Source: an uncultured Lachnospiraceae bacterium
GTDB lineage: Bacteria; Bacillota; Clostridia; Lachnospirales; Lachnospiraceae
Length of the DNA stretch: 64,000 nucleotides
Assembly: GCA_903789615.1 (NCBI GenBank)
Contig: CAIFEV010000010.1
Span: 29,648 to 93,647 of the forward strand
Direction of reading: 5' to 3'
The notes beneath the pieces are model-generated. The model was not told the DNA's origin and made no database searches. It was given only the letters and a program-made list of their open reading frames with translations. A program made the translations under genes and the position numbers. Positions 9,147 to 18,503 of this stretch are shown here, in pieces (within the stretch, counting starts at the first letter, position 1; each line of letters opens with the position of its first letter).

Positions 9147-10658
9147 ATGGGTAATCAGGCTAAGGCCGGCTATGAGAAATATCAGAAGCCGGGAGGAATT
9201 CACTATGTGCCGGTATGGAGAATTTTCGGATTTTCCGGAGCCAACATGGCGGTTAATCTGTACATGGGACTGACGATGATCATGTCCTACTATCTGAACG
9301 GGTATGTCGGAATGGCGGTTATTCTGGCGTCCAGCTTTTCGACGATCATGCGTCTGTGGGACGGCGTCACCGATCCGCTGGTAGGTTTTCTGGTTGATCG
9401 TTTCCGGGAAACGGAGAAAATGGGGAAAACCAGGCTGTGCCTGATCGCCGGCGGCGTTCTGCTGTTCATCAACAGCTTCCTGATGTTCAACGTGACCGAC
9501 CGCCTGCCGGAAGGTGCGCTGCGCCCGGTATTTTTCATCATCTTTACACTGATCTACTATATCGGATACACATTCCTGAACATCAGCAATCACGTCGGCA
9601 ACGTATGTCTGACCAATGATCCGAAGCAGCGGCCGATTCTCTCGATCGTCGGAACCGTTCTGGTACGGATTATGCGCGCGGTGATGCAGATTGTCGTTGC
9701 TGCGCTGGCTGTGAAGTACGGCTCTATGGCAAGTGCACAGCTTTTCCACGAGTACTGGCTGATCGTTGCACTGATCGCGACAGCCGGCATCGTGATTGCT
9801 TACATCTCCATCGCACCCAAGGATATTCCGGAATTTTCCGAGACAAGTGCGGAAAAGAAACCGGATATAAAGTTCTCGGATTATCTGGATGTACTGAGGT
9901 ACAATCGCCCTCTGCAGATGATGATCGTAACGAGAGCGACGGATATGCTGGCAAATACATGCAAGACCAGCGCGATTCTGCTCGTACTTTACGGTATCGC
10001 AGCAGGCAACTACAAACTCTCCGGCGGATGGACCATGTACACGACGATTGTAGGTCTCATCATGATGGCGCTTGGAGTCGGCGCGATCGGGAGTCGTTTC
10101 GGCCTGAAGAAAGCCATGCAGATTGGTTCCTGGGGTGTGGTTGTCATGGACTTTGTGGCGATTCTCATCTGGCTGCTCATGGACCCGAAGACGCTGAACC
10201 TGCCGGGGTATACCAACGGATACGGAGAAGCGTTCAGCGGATTTACCGCATTTACCATTCTGTTGTTCCTGGTGACGGTCGTGGGCGGCGGTTTTCAGAT
10301 GATTACCAGCTCTATTATCCCGCCGATGATTGCGGATGTGAATGACTACGAGGCATCGCGCTCCGGAAAATATATTCCGGGAATGGTCGGCACCCTGTTC
10401 TCTTTCATGGACAAGATGATCAGTTCCTTCGGGCCGCTTCTGGTCGGTGTCGGTTTCGCGACGATCGGCTTTGCCGACAAATTCCCGGATCTGAACACTC
10501 CGTACAGTTTCAAACTTCTGGCGGTTGCGCTTCTGTTTTATTACGGGCTGGAACTCATCGGCGCTGCCTGCAACATTGTGGCGATGAAATTCTACGATCT
10601 GACTCCGGAAAAAATGAAAGAAGTTGAGATGACGATCGACGAAATGAGGAGAGAATGA
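9147..10658 (+). CDS. GPH-family sugar:cation symporter
   Basis: This 503-residue polytopic membrane protein has the GPH hallmark LWDGVTDPLVGFLVDRF near residue 75 and about twelve membrane spans. AGGAGG at 9135-9140 sits six bases before the ATG, which selects this start (MGNQAKAGYEKYQKP) over the longer frame. Its stop overlaps the start of the GH2 glycosidase gene (ATGA), so import and hydrolysis of the same glycoside are translationally coupled. It is only distantly similar to the symporter at 6151-7593. Confidence 0.88.
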   Translation: MGNQAKAGYEKYQKPGGIHYVPVWRIFGFSGANMAVNLYMGLTMIMSYYLNGYVGMAVILASSFSTIMRLWDGVTDPLVGFLVDRFRETEKMGKTRLCLIAGGVLLFINSFLMFNVTDRLPEGALRPVFFIIFTLIYYIGYTFLNISNHVGNVCLTNDPKQRPILSIVGTVLVRIMRAVMQIVVAALAVKYGSMASAQLFHEYWLIVALIATAGIVIAYISIAPKDIPEFSETSAEKKPDIKFSDYLDVLRYNRPLQMMIVTRATDMLANTCKTSAILLVLYGIAAGNYKLSGGWTMYTTIVGLIMMALGVGAIGSRFGLKKAMQIGSWGVVVMDFVAILIWLLMDPKTLNLPGYTNGYGEAFSGFTAFTILLFLVTVVGGGFQMITSSIIPPMIADVNDYEASRSGKYIPGMVGTLFSFMDKMISSFGPLLVGVGFATIGFADKFPDLNTPYSFKLLAVALLFYYGLELIGAACNIVAMKFYDLTPEKMKEVEMTIDEMRRE

Positions 10659-12916
10659 ACCGGATTGCGATCAATGACGCCTGGCAGTTTGTAAAACTGC
10701 CGGGCTGCTCTATGCAGACGCTGCGGGAGACGGCAAAGGGCAGGTCCGCGTGGCCGCAGGAAATACGGGAAAAAATCGAAAGCGCGTCGGCAGAGACCGT
10801 CTGCCTGCCGCACACCTGGTACCGCGACGAGGACGCGTACCGGGGACTGACGATGTATGAAAAAGAAGTGACCGCAGATCCTGCCTGGGAGTGTCTGTTC
10901 GTGGACGTCCCGGCGGCCGACCAGCAGGCGCTTATCTTTGCTAACGGGACGCTCATCGCCGATCACAAGGGCGGATACAGCGCCTTCCGCGGCGAAGTCC
11001 CGGAAAGACTCATCCGGGCGGGACACTTTACGCTGCGGATCTTTGTGTCCAACGAAGTGAATGATGAGATATCGCCGCTTGCCGGTGATTTTGCCGTCTA
11101 CGGAGGACTTTACCGCGGCGTGAATCTTATCGTGGCGGCAAAAACACACTTTGATTATCTGTACTACGGAACCAATGGCGTCACGGCCCGTACAGCGATT
11201 TCGGACACCGGTGCAGGAAAACTGTTCCTGACACCGCACGTAAAAGCGCCGGAAGGCGTGACGGCAGCCGTGCGGTATACGCTCCTGGACGGTTCCGGGG
11301 AAGTGCGGGCCCGGATAACGGGCGGTCCGGAGGAAGAAAAAATTCTGGAAATCGGAGATCCGCACCGCTGGGACGGGAAGAAAGATCCGTATCTCTATAC
11401 CCTGCGGGCGGAACTGTTTTCCGACGGACAGGTATCTGACTGCATGGAAGAACACGTCGGTTTCCGGTCGGTCAGCCTGAGTGCCGACAGCGGATTTTAC
11501 CTGAACGGCAGACATCTTCGTATTAACGGCGTCTCCTGTCACCAGGATCGCGCGGGGGGGTTCAACGCAAAACGGGAGGTGGACATTGACCGGGATTTTG
11601 CATTTGCCGGGGAAATCGGGGCGAACGCGCTCCGGCTGTCCCACTATCAGCACCCGCAGCGCGCTTACGATCTGGCGGATCGGAATGGATACTTGGTCTG
11701 GGCGGAGATCCCGATGCTAAAGCTTCCGCCTGCGGACGCGGTTCTTGAAAACGCGAAGCAGCAGCTTGCGGAACTGATTCTGCAGAACCTGCATCACCCG
11801 TCTGTTTTCTGCTGGGGGATCCAGAACGAGATCGGAATGTATGGCGACGCCCCGTATATGTACGATGCCCTGCAGGAGCTGAAAGAGGAGGCGAAGCGGC
11901 TGGATCCGGACAGACCCGTCGCCGGCGCCAATCTGTATACCGTGAAGGCGGGCAGCGGCCTGAACGCCGCGACCGACATGGTCGGTTATAACATCTATTT
12001 CGGGTGGTACTACGGGAAGATGCAGGACTATGACGCGTTTCTTGACAGGCTGCACGAAAAAAGACCCCGGCTGCCGCTCGGGATCAGCGAGTATGGCGTC
12101 GACGCCAGCCCGAAACTGCATTCGGCGGACCCGAAGGTGCGGGATTATTCCGAGGAATACCAGGCGCTCTTCCACGAGACGGTGTACCCGATTTTCAAAA
12201 GCAAGCCGTATCTGTGGGGGACATTTGTCTGGAATCTGTTTGACTTCGCAAGCCCCATGCGCCGGGAAGGCGGCGTGGTGAACCGCAACCAGAAAGGCCT
12301 TGTGACCTTTGACCGGACGGTCCGCAAGGACGCCTTCTATTATTACAAGGCGCAGTGGTCGGACGAGCCATTTGTCCACATCTGCTCCAGGCGTTTCGTT
12401 CACCGCACGGAGTCTGCTATCCCCGTCCGCCTGTACACCAATCAGCCGTCAGTCTCTCTTATGGTAAATGGCGTCTCCTTCGGCGAAAGGACAAATGACG
12501 GGAACGGCACGGTAGTCTTTGAAGACGTCCTGCTTCGCATGGGAGAAAATCGCATCGAGGCGGTTTCCGGCGCCCTGCGGGATGCCTGCGTGTTCATACG
12601 GACGGACACGCCGGATGAGAGCTACACGCTGCCGGACAGCGGTGCGGGCAAAACGGTCCGCAACTGGTTCCTGACGGATGATGACATTGTCCGGGAAGGA
12701 TACTACTCCATAAAGGACACGGCAAATGATCTCCTTGCGGACGCCAGAAGCCGGGCAGTGATCAAGCGCTTTGCTCCGGATCTCTTCCGCCTGATGACGA
12801 CGCGGGATGTTGTTCCGCTCGGCCTTCCACTGCAGAGCATTCTCAGCCGCAACCCGGACGGGATCGACCAGAAGGCGCTGAACGACGCACTCAACCAGAT
12901 ACCGGCGGAAGAGTGA
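10655..12916 (+). CDS. Glycoside hydrolase family 2, beta-galactosidase-like
   Basis: The 753-residue protein has the GH2 layout: an N-terminal sugar-binding jelly roll (VCLPHTWY, YRGLTMYEKEV), an Ig-like domain, and a TIM barrel beginning at GFYLNGRHLRINGVSCHQD. The acid/base is Glu392 in WGIQNEIG and the nucleophile is Glu479 in LGISEYG. NQKGLVTFDRTVRKDAFYYYKAQW is typical of beta-galactosidase-type members, although an NxK triplet like that of beta-glucuronidases is also present, so the substrate cannot be fixed. No signal peptide is seen, so it acts on sugar delivered by the coupled symporter. A 63-bp dyad array and a terminator follow. Confidence 0.88.
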   Translation: MNRIAINDAWQFVKLPGCSMQTLRETAKGRSAWPQEIREKIESASAETVCLPHTWYRDEDAYRGLTMYEKEVTADPAWECLFVDVPAADQQALIFANGTLIADHKGGYSAFRGEVPERLIRAGHFTLRIFVSNEVNDEISPLAGDFAVYGGLYRGVNLIVAAKTHFDYLYYGTNGVTARTAISDTGAGKLFLTPHVKAPEGVTAAVRYTLLDGSGEVRARITGGPEEEKILEIGDPHRWDGKKDPYLYTLRAELFSDGQVSDCMEEHVGFRSVSLSADSGFYLNGRHLRINGVSCHQDRAGGFNAKREVDIDRDFAFAGEIGANALRLSHYQHPQRAYDLADRNGYLVWAEIPMLKLPPADAVLENAKQQLAELILQNLHHPSVFCWGIQNEIGMYGDAPYMYDALQELKEEAKRLDPDRPVAGANLYTVKAGSGLNAATDMVGYNIYFGWYYGKMQDYDAFLDRLHEKRPRLPLGISEYGVDASPKLHSADPKVRDYSEEYQALFHETVYPIFKSKPYLWGTFVWNLFDFASPMRREGGVVNRNQKGLVTFDRTVRKDAFYYYKAQWSDEPFVHICSRRFVHRTESAIPVRLYTNQPSVSLMVNGVSFGERTNDGNGTVVFEDVLLRMGENRIEAVSGALRDACVFIRTDTPDESYTLPDSGAGKTVRNWFLTDDDIVREGYYSIKDTANDLLADARSRAVIKRFAPDLFRLMTTRDVVPLGLPLQSILSRNPDGIDQKALNDALNQIPAEE

Positions 12917-12988
12917 AGCCGGAGTGATAGCAGAATCCCTCTTGAAATAATAAGCGCGGATTGCATTGTGACGAGAAACATCCGGGAT

Positions 12989-13282
12989 TTCAGCAAAAGG
13001 CTCGATTTATATCAATCTCGCTGATTATTTTATAGGATATTTGCATACATTTAAGCAAAACAAGGAGTTCCTGCTGCTTCCGCTTATATTTTCACAGGAT
13101 TCGGCGCGTAAAATCCAGCGGAAAGCAGGTTGGTGCCAATTTTAGCTGAAACCGTCACGGAATCTACCCCTGAACATTCAGCAAAAAGCAAGTTGGGGTC
13201 CATTTTAGCTGAAACCGTCATCGATCCGGCTCCTTCAATTCAGCAAAAAACAAACTACTGGAAGCCATTCCGATCTTCTGAA
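12989..13282. repeat. 63-bp-period dyad array 1 (five units, diverged)
   Basis: TTCAGC-like left arms begin at 12989, 13051 (TTAAGC), 13114 (TCCAGC), 13177 and 13239, a period of 62-63 bp. In the first four units a GCTGAA-like right arm follows exactly 25 bases later: 13020 GCTGAT, 13082 GCTTAT, 13145 and 13208 GCTGAA. Units 3 and 4 also share ATTTTAGCTGAAACCGTCA at 13139 and 13202. In unit 2 both arms changed so that TAAGC still pairs with GCTTA. The right arm of unit 5 is degenerate. The same architecture occurs at 42347-42636. Confidence 0.8.
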
Positions 13283-13334
13283 TATGTGAAATGAACCGCC
13301 TTTAACAGGAAAGTTTTCCCGGGCTCACCCATAA

Positions 13335-13375
13335 CACCCCGGCGTCCGTCTGTTCACGGATGCCGGGGTGCTTTG
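13335..13375 (+). terminator. Terminator of the symporter-GH2 operon
   Basis: CACCCCGGCGTCCGT pairs with ACGGATGCCGGGGTG around a short loop and is followed by CTTTGT. The stem is long and GC-rich. The U-tract is short. Confidence 0.65.
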
Positions 13376-13529
13376 TCTGTTGTCTGCCGGGCAATTCCAT
13401 CATTTCGGGTGAATGGCCTTAAGCGTCACCCTGAATATCTGGATAGTGAGCACAAAATGAACATAAATGAACATCTGCCAACCTGAATGCCATCCGTTGA
13501 AAAGGTTTGAAGCAGATGGTAGCATAAAC

Positions 13530-14315
13530 TTACGAGTGCGGAGGACGGGAAGAAGAGCAGGAAAGAAGCGCGCAGCCGGCTGCCTTTACGGCATCGGACA
13601 GAGGGGCGGAAGGGTGCGCGTCGGTGATCAGCGTGGCAATGTCGGAAAAATCCGACAGGCGGATGAAGCCCTGACAGTTCTCTTTGGAGGAGTCGCAGAG
13701 AACGGCGGTTTTCAAGGCTCCCCGGATCATGTGGCGTTTGATCATCGCCTGGGAACTGTCCCCTTCGTACAGCCCGGACGGGCGGACGGCCTTGCAGGAG
13801 ATAAAAGCTGCGTCAGCGCTGAAACCGGACAGAAACGACGAGGCGTACTCGCCGATGGTGGAGTAGCTGTTGTGCTTTACGACGCCGGGGCAGAGAAAAC
13901 AGGTGACAGACCGGGCGGTGTTGAGTTTCAGCGCGACGTCGATCCCGTTTGTAATCACCGTCATGTTCTCGTGAGCCGTTATGTAGGGCACGAGATACGA
14001 GACGGTGGAAGAAGAGTCCAGAAACAGGACCATGTTGTCGTGCAGAAGTGTGGCAGCCAGCCGGGCAATGGCGCTCTTTTTGTCCCGGTTCTCCAGGACG
14101 CGGCGGGCCGCTGCGGATTCTTTTGAAGAAGAAGGAGTAAGAGACACCGCGCCGAAGTGACGGATGACGAGGCCCTCTTCTTCCATTCGGATGAGATCCC
14201 GCCGCATGGTGGAGCGGGACGCGTAAACATGGGCGCAGAGCTGGTCAGTGGAAAGAGCGCTGTCCGACTCTTTCAGAAGTGTGAGGATTTCCTGTCTGCG
14301 CTGTGTGTATGCCAT
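13530..14315 (-). CDS. DeoR-family transcriptional regulator
   Basis: The 261-residue protein starts with a DeoR helix-turn-helix (RRQEILTLLKESDSALSTDQLCAHVYASRSTMRRDLIRMEEEGLV) and continues with a DeoR sensor domain (LFLDSSSTVSYLVPYI, VITNGIDVALKLN, LCDSSK). Such regulators bind phosphorylated sugars and usually repress adjacent sugar genes. AAGGAGAAAG precedes the ATG. It is divergently transcribed from fucA-fucI with a 94-base intergenic region, so it is probably the local fucose-pathway regulator, with fuculose 1-phosphate a reasonable inducer. This is inference from position. Confidence 0.85.
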   Translation of the reverse strand: MAYTQRRQEILTLLKESDSALSTDQLCAHVYASRSTMRRDLIRMEEEGLVIRHFGAVSLTPSSSKESAAARRVLENRDKKSAIARLAATLLHDNMVLFLDSSSTVSYLVPYITAHENMTVITNGIDVALKLNTARSVTCFLCPGVVKHNSYSTIGEYASSFLSGFSADAAFISCKAVRPSGLYEGDSSQAMIKRHMIRGALKTAVLCDSSKENCQGFIRLSDFSDIATLITDAHPSAPLSDAVKAAGCALLSCSSSRPPHS

Positions 14316-14409
14316 GCTTTCTCCTTCAGGCCGCCTGCGCAGGATCTGCTGAGCGGACGGAACGTGCTGTTTAATTCTAAGTATACATCAGAAAGGCGGA
14401 GCTACGGGT

Positions 14410-15054
14410 ATGAGAATGGAAGCGGAGCGGAAACTCCTGGTTGAGTATGGGAAGAAACTTTCCGGACAGGGACTGACCAAAGGAACCGGCGGGAACCTGA
14501 GCATATTTGACAGGAAGAGCGGCCTCATGGCGATAACGCCGTCGGGCATCGATTTTTTTGCCATACAGCCGGAAGACATCGTACTGATGGATCTTGCCGG
14601 CAATATCGCGGAGGGCGATAAAACGCCGTCCTGCGAGTGGGAGATGCATCTTCAGCAGTACCGCAGCCGCGAGGACATCGACGCTTTGATCCACGCCCAT
14701 ACGGTTTGGGCGGGAGTGATGGCCTGCCTGCGCCGGACGCTGCCTGCGGCCCACTACATGATCGCCGTCGCCGGGAAGGATGTGCGCTGTGCGAAGTACG
14801 CCATGTACGGCAGCCATGAACTCGCGGAAAATGCGTGTGAAGGGATGCGGGACAGAAAAGCCGTGTTCCTGGCCAATCACGGGATTCTCGCGGGCGGCAC
14901 CACCATTCAAGAGGCTTTCAACGTCATCGTGCAGACCGAGTACTGCTGCGAGGTGTACCTGAAGGCGAAGGAAGTGGGAGAACCGGTTATTCTTCCGGAT
15001 GACGAGATGGCGCGCGTGGCGGAGAACTTCAAGGGCTACGGGCAGAAAAAATAA
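14410..15054 (+). CDS. fucA: L-fuculose-1-phosphate aldolase (class II aldolase)
   Basis: The 214-residue protein belongs to the class II aldolase/adducin family. It cleaves fuculose 1-phosphate to dihydroxyacetone phosphate and L-lactaldehyde using Zn2+. Visible features are GTGGNLSIFD near residue 26, the acidic residues in PSCEWEMHLQQY (about 73-84), zinc ligands His95 and His97 in IHAHTVW, and a third His in LANHGILAGG. A second ATG two codons in could also serve. Forty bases separate it from fucI, implying an operon. Related aldolases accept ribulose phosphate, but fucI next door supports the fuculose assignment. Confidence 0.88.
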   Translation: MRMEAERKLLVEYGKKLSGQGLTKGTGGNLSIFDRKSGLMAITPSGIDFFAIQPEDIVLMDLAGNIAEGDKTPSCEWEMHLQQYRSREDIDALIHAHTVWAGVMACLRRTLPAAHYMIAVAGKDVRCAKYAMYGSHELAENACEGMRDRKAVFLANHGILAGGTTIQEAFNVIVQTEYCCEVYLKAKEVGEPVILPDDEMARVAENFKGYGQKK

Positions 15055-15093
15055 CGGAAAGTGACAGACATTGGCCATGAAGGAGGTTTGAAA

Positions 15094-16899
15094 ATGGCGG
15101 CAAACAGATATATCGGAGAGTATCCGGTGATCGGAATCCGGCCCTGCATCGACGGAAGAAGAGGAAAGCTCGGTGTCCGGGAATCGCTGGAGGACCAGAC
15201 GATGGGAATGGCGCTGGCGGCAAAGCGTCTGTTTGAGGAGAATCTCCGTTACACAAACGGCGACCCGGTGCGGGTTGTGATCGCGGACACGACCATCGGC
15301 CGTGTGGCGGAGGCGGCGACCTGTGAGGCGAAGTTCAGGAAGGAAGGCGTTTCCATCACCCTCACGGTGACCCCCTGCTGGTGCTACGGCGCGGAGACGA
15401 TGGATATGAATCCGATGACGATCAAGGCGGTCTGGGGGTTCAACGGCACAGAGCGGCCGGGCGCCGTGTATCTGGCATCGGTCCTGGCGACGCACGCCCA
15501 GAAGGGGCTTCCGGCGTTCGGCATCTACGGACGGGACGTGCAGGAAAAAGACGACCGCGAGATCCCGGAGGACGTGCAGGAGAAGCTCCTGCGCTTCGGC
15601 CGGGCGGCTGTCGCGGCGGCGACCATGCGTGGCAAATCGTATCTCCAGATCGGCTCGGTGACCATGGGCATCGGCGGTTCCATCATCGATCCGGCTTTTA
15701 TCGAGGAATATCTGGGGATGCGGGTTGAGTCGGTCGACGAGGTGGAGATTATCCGCCGGATGGACCAGCATATCTACGACGAGGCAGAGTACAGAAAGGC
15801 TTTTGCCTGGACGAAGGCGCACTGCCGGGAGGGATGGGACAAGAATCCCGACGGCCTTCGCAAGTCTCCGGAGCAGAAGGAGAAAGACTGGGAATTCACG
15901 GTCAAAATGCTGTGCATCATGAAGGATCTGATGAACGGCAACCCCAATCTGCCGGCGGGGTGCGAAGAAGAAGCGGTCGGCCATAACGCCATCGCGGGCG
16001 GTTTCCAGGGACAGCGTCAGTGGACGGACTTTTACCCGAACGGGGACTATCCGGAGGCGCTTCTCAACACATCCTTTGACTGGAACGGGCCGAGGGAACC
16101 GTATATTCTCGCCACGGAGAACGACTGTCTCAACGGTCTTGGCATGCTGTTCATGAAGCTGCTGACCAACCGGGCGCAGATGTTCGCCGATGTCCGCACG
16201 TACTGGAGTGAGTCAGCTGTTCAGAGGACGACCGGCTACAGACTGGAAGGTGCCGCGAAAGAGGCGGGCGGTTTCATTCATCTGATCAATTCCGGAGCCT
16301 GCTGTCTGGATGCCTGTGGCGAGGTAAAAGACGGGGAAGGCCACGGCATCATGAAGCGCTGGTGGGAGTACACCGGGGAGGACATTGAGAATATCATGTC
16401 CCATACACAGTGGTGTGCGGCGGACATGGGATATTTCCGCGGCGGCGGCTTTTCTGCCCGCTTCCTCACCCGGGCGACAATGCCGGCGACCATGGTGCGG
16501 CTGAATCTGGTGAAAGGACTCGGACCGGTGATGCAGATCTGCGAAGGCTGGACGATCCGGCTGCCCGACGAGGTGTCGGACTATATCTGGAAACGAACCG
16601 ACTACACGTGGCCCTGCACCTGGTTTGCCCCGCGCGTATCCGGTAAGGAGGACGCTTTTGCCAGCGCGTATGACGTGATGAACAACTGGGGCGCCAATCA
16701 CGGCGCGATCAGCTACGGTCACATCGGCGCGGATCTGATCACTCTGTGCTCGATACTGCGGATTCCGGTCAGCATGCACAACGTGCCGCTGAAAGATATC
16801 TTCCGCCCTGCCGCGTGGAACGCATTCGGCATGGACAAGGAGGGCCAGGATTTCCGCGCCTGCCGGGCGTATGGTCCGATGTACAGGAATATCCGGTAA
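15094..16899 (+). CDS. fucI: L-fucose isomerase
   Basis: The 601-residue protein matches L-fucose isomerase in length and motifs: [27 protein letters not shown] at the N-terminus, [35 protein letters not shown], and [19 protein letters not shown] near the C-terminus, which together contain the Glu/Asp/His Mn2+ ligands. It interconverts L-fucose and L-fuculose. AGGAGG at 15081-15086 places the start at the ATG 15094 rather than the upstream GTG. Fuculokinase is not adjacent. Confidence 0.93.
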   Translation: MAANRYIGEYPVIGIRPCIDGRRGKLGVRESLEDQTMGMALAAKRLFEENLRYTNGDPVRVVIADTTIGRVAEAATCEAKFRKEGVSITLTVTPCWCYGAETMDMNPMTIKAVWGFNGTERPGAVYLASVLATHAQKGLPAFGIYGRDVQEKDDREIPEDVQEKLLRFGRAAVAAATMRGKSYLQIGSVTMGIGGSIIDPAFIEEYLGMRVESVDEVEIIRRMDQHIYDEAEYRKAFAWTKAHCREGWDKNPDGLRKSPEQKEKDWEFTVKMLCIMKDLMNGNPNLPAGCEEEAVGHNAIAGGFQGQRQWTDFYPNGDYPEALLNTSFDWNGPREPYILATENDCLNGLGMLFMKLLTNRAQMFADVRTYWSESAVQRTTGYRLEGAAKEAGGFIHLINSGACCLDACGEVKDGEGHGIMKRWWEYTGEDIENIMSHTQWCAADMGYFRGGGFSARFLTRATMPATMVRLNLVKGLGPVMQICEGWTIRLPDEVSDYIWKRTDYTWPCTWFAPRVSGKEDAFASAYDVMNNWGANHGAISYGHIGADLITLCSILRIPVSMHNVPLKDIFRPAAWNAFGMDKEGQDFRACRAYGPMYRNIR

Positions 16900-16927
16900 G
16901 AGAAAATCCCTTCAGATCTCATATTGC

Positions 16928-16976
16928 AGAAACTGCCATGGCTCCCGGAACGCTCCGGGAAACCATGGCAGTTTTC
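16928..16976. terminator. Hairpin between fucI and the converging permease gene
   Basis: AACTGCCATGG pairs with CCATGGCAGTT, with a nested CCCGGA/TCCGGG pair inside. Short T-runs lie on both sides, so it may act in both directions. Confidence 0.6.
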
Positions 16977-17007
16977 ATGGAGATGTACGGAAAAAACAGG
17001 AGTCTTC

Positions 17008-17730
17008 TCAGGCCTTTGACGGATCGTCAGCCGGCGTCATCTTAATGATGCCGAGCTTCAGAAAGACGGGTGCCGTGATGCAGATGATCAGGATTCCCAG
17101 GAAGATCGCCAGTCCGGTGCTGCGGGAGAAATCGAACAGACCGGAGAAGTGAATTACAGAGATGATTATAATCGCCGGGACGATAATCCAGTTCTTGCCC
17201 TTCACTTTGTAGCTGCCGGCTCTGCCGCCTCCGACAAACATTCCGAGGAACAGGGCTCCGAACATGGCGGGCAGCATGTAGTTGGTTGCTGTCTTGACAG
17301 CCGGCAGAGTCAGGATCGGCTGCAGCGGCACCAGGAGGACAACTCCCAGCGCGATGATGAGAGTTGTCATCATGGAGGAGGCTGCAACGGACATTGCGCT
17401 GATCGTGTCTCCTTCTTCCGTGCCCTGCTGGGCACCGGCCTGTTCCATGGCGCTGATGGCGCAGGGAAGCTTCAGATTCAGGACGTTTCCGGTCAGGAAG
17501 GCGATATATCCGGCCGATCCCAGAATCGGTGTATAGCTTAAGAACTCGACGATGGCGATCGGGGCGAAGACGGCAAACAGGCCGCCGCCGATGCGCACGA
17601 TGTCACCGACAGTCGGCATCTGGTCGTAGACCAGACCGATGACGGCGGGCATTCCGAACATGAACAGAAGGCCGATCACAATGCCGATCCGGCCGATGCG
17701 GTGAATTTTGTCTTTATATGTATTTTTCAT
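17008..17730 (-). CDS. Polytopic membrane protein, partner of DUF5058 protein
   Basis: About 240 residues with six or so hydrophobic segments (IGIVIGLLFMFGMPAVIGL, VAPIAIVEFLSYTP-like, MMTTLIIALGVVLLVPLQP, YMLPAMFGALFLGMFVGGG, WIIVPAIIIISVI, GLAIFLGILIICITAPVFL). I do not recognise a named family. The frame extends upstream to 17790, but GAGGAA lies six bases before the ATG at 17730. It is the last gene of a three-gene operon behind an M20 amidohydrolase and a DUF5058 membrane protein. The two membrane proteins are similar in size, which suggests a heteromeric permease for the substrate or product of the amidohydrolase. That role is inference. Confidence 0.65.
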   Translation of the reverse strand: MKNTYKDKIHRIGRIGIVIGLLFMFGMPAVIGLVYDQMPTVGDIVRIGGGLFAVFAPIAIVEFLSYTPILGSAGYIAFLTGNVLNLKLPCAISAMEQAGAQQGTEEGDTISAMSVAASSMMTTLIIALGVVLLVPLQPILTLPAVKTATNYMLPAMFGALFLGMFVGGGRAGSYKVKGKNWIIVPAIIIISVIHFSGLFDFSRSTGLAIFLGILIICITAPVFLKLGIIKMTPADDPSKA

Positions 17731-17765
17731 AGTCATTTCCTCATTTGTCATGTAAATGCCTGTGT

Positions 17766-18482
17766 TCAGGCACCGAATACCTGTACCCACACGAGAGAGG
17801 ACGCCATGCCGAGAATCAGGCAGAGGGCCATCTCAAAACTGCTCAGCCATTTCTGCCCCGTTTTTTTGGCCAGCACGCGGCAGAGCAGCGATATAAGGGC
17901 GGAGGTGATCATGGTCGCGATGTACACGGGGCCCTTGGCGACCTGCAGCGGGATGTTCACCGTGAGCGCCAGCAGCAGGGACGACACAATCAGCGCGCCG
18001 ACGGGGCCGGCATTGTTCATTTTTGAGATGGCGCCGTTGAAGCCTTTGTTGAAGAACAGCGTCGCGAGGATTCCGCAGACGATGCAGAAACTCATGACAA
18101 ACATGATCGTGGCCACCAGTTTCGGATCGCCGGTCTGCGCGAGTGCGGATATGGATTCATACCCGGCGCCGGTCGCGGTCATGTCCGCCGCCATGAGTTC
18201 GTAGGTGACCGATCCGACTACGGAGAGGCGGAACCAGGACCACGGGATTCCGATCACGGCGGACAGCGTGATGAGCCCGATGACGATGGCGATGGACGGA
18301 ACGACGGTGAAGACAAGAGCGCCGCGGGTGATCTCCCGGAGCTTTTCCTTCTTGTATCCCAGCTCCAGAGCATGCCTGTAGGCTGTTATATAGGTGATGA
18401 GCGAGTACAGAAAGATAAAAGCGATGGCCGCTATGACCATGATAAAAAGCAGCGGACTGTTGAAAATGCCGAAATATGTCAT
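17766..18482 (-). CDS. DUF5058 family membrane protein
   Basis: This 238-residue protein has about six membrane segments and looks like the DUF5058 family (FGIFNSPLLFIMVIAAIAFIFLYSLITYITAYRHALELG at the N-terminus, a charged loop, then GALVFTVVPSIAIVIGLITLS). GAGGAG precedes the ATG by about eight bases. It starts 21 bases after the M20 gene and ends 35 bases before the small permease gene, so the three are one operon. Function is unknown; a transporter subunit is the likeliest role from context. Confidence 0.72.
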   Translation of the reverse strand: MTYFGIFNSPLLFIMVIAAIAFIFLYSLITYITAYRHALELGYKKEKLREITRGALVFTVVPSIAIVIGLITLSAVIGIPWSWFRLSVVGSVTYELMAADMTATGAGYESISALAQTGDPKLVATIMFVMSFCIVCGILATLFFNKGFNGAISKMNNAGPVGALIVSSLLLALTVNIPLQVAKGPVYIATMITSALISLLCRVLAKKTGQKWLSSFEMALCLILGMASSLVWVQVFGA

Positions 18483-18503
18483 TATATTTTCTCCTCAGGG
18501 TAT

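Larger units (their letters stand above)
12917..13529. other. Intergenic stretch with 63-bp dyad array and terminator
   Basis: No gene is seen. The first half (12989-13282) contains the five-unit dyad array described separately, then a terminator at 13335-13375 that would end the GH2 operon. The remaining ~150 bases before the deoR stop show nothing recognisable. Confidence 0.7.

Noticed and set aside
12989..13282. Integron attC-like sites
   Set aside because: The units lack the conserved attC core sites and no integrase gene or cassette ORFs are present.
14377..15984. 535-codon minus-strand frame across fucA and fucI
   Set aside because: Antisense shadow of two well-supported genes, His/Arg-rich composition and no recognisable domain.
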